Shown: piece after piece, positions 63,970 through 64,000 of the stretch
Position numbering within the stretch: position 1 is the first letter of the stretch
How the letters are laid out: each line of letters starts with the position of its first letter
Virus record (IMG/VR): IMGVR_UViG_3300027749_000049
Location: 62,001-126,000 of that record
DNA from: a virus
Strand: one strand, 5' to 3'
DNA: 64,000 bases
Position numbers and translations under genes: made by a program
The notes under the pieces: generated by a model
Database searches by the model: none
Seen by the model: only the letters and a program-made list of their open reading frames with translations
Told to the model about the DNA's origin: nothing

Positions 63970-64000
63970 ATGAATAAACTCCAAGAGGAATTTGAACAAT
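63970..64000 (+). CDS. Partial gene at the right edge
   Basis: Starts 2 bases after the glycosyltransferase stop (MNKLQEEFEQ...) and runs off the window. Confidence 0.5.
   Translation, partial: MNKLQEEFEQ

Overview
The window looks like part of the genome of a large (probably jumbo) tailed phage with T4-like features that infects a Bacteroidota host. Evidence for a phage: a split T4-type topoisomerase II, a tail-collar protein, modular fibre-like proteins, a GH19 endolysin, a lytic transglycosylase, dense small orphan genes and scattered tRNA genes. Evidence for a Bacteroidota host: AT-rich DNA, TAnnTTTG-type promoters, A-rich leaders without Shine-Dalgarno sequences, RpoD-like sigma factors, and a small protein family (at 35226) common in Bacteroidetes phages. 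No terminase, major capsid protein or DNA polymerase is visible, so this is only part of the genome.

Layout. 1-5.3 kb: secreted proteins (possible nuclease fragment, CAP domain) and a leftward block of proteins with a shared N-terminal KxFxxFxxE signal. 5.3-6.0 kb: a GC-rich gene-free island. 6.0-19.1 kb: many small genes, two sigma factors, a RecA-fold ATPase and a DUF932 protein, mostly driven by repeated promoters that carry a GTTAATAAC box at 37, 47 or 57-59 bp from the -7 element. A 12-mer, CTCCCTAGTCCC, recurs across 7.7-20.7 kb. 19.4-21.0 kb: a metallopeptidase, a serine-recombinase-like gene and a second GC-rich island with four copies of the 12-mer. 21.0-21.6 kb: a cluster of tRNA-like genes with abnormal anticodon arms. 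21.9-31.4 kb: more proteins with the N-terminal signal, plus SmpB. 31.9-34.0 kb: glycosyltransferases and a methyltransferase. 35.2-39.4 kb: topoisomerase II. 39.8-46 kb: 2H phosphoesterase, thioesterase, endolysin, collar protein, a possible lysis region and tRNA-Ser. 46-54 kb: further signal-bearing proteins, fibre-like proteins, tRNA-Met and tRNA-Asp. 53.7-64 kb: ClpP, transglycosylase, phosphoesterases and an RNA-repair island (HD hydrolase, HAD phosphatase, DRB0094-type RNA ligase, cREC receiver), then Leu tRNAs, an LpxH-like enzyme and a glycosyltransferase.

How the parts may work together (inference). The 17 proteins with the KxFxxFxxE N-terminus resemble T4 internal proteins, whose short N-terminal capsid-targeting sequence is removed by the prohead protease after a glutamate. 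They may be packed in the head and injected. One carries a nucleotidyltransferase domain and another a 2H phosphoesterase domain. The RNA-repair enzymes beside tRNA genes, the tRNAs with inserted hairpins or missing anticodon loops, and SmpB suggest that this phage invests heavily in keeping translation running while host RNases attack tRNA. Two promoter classes and two phage sigma factors suggest an early/late transcription switch.
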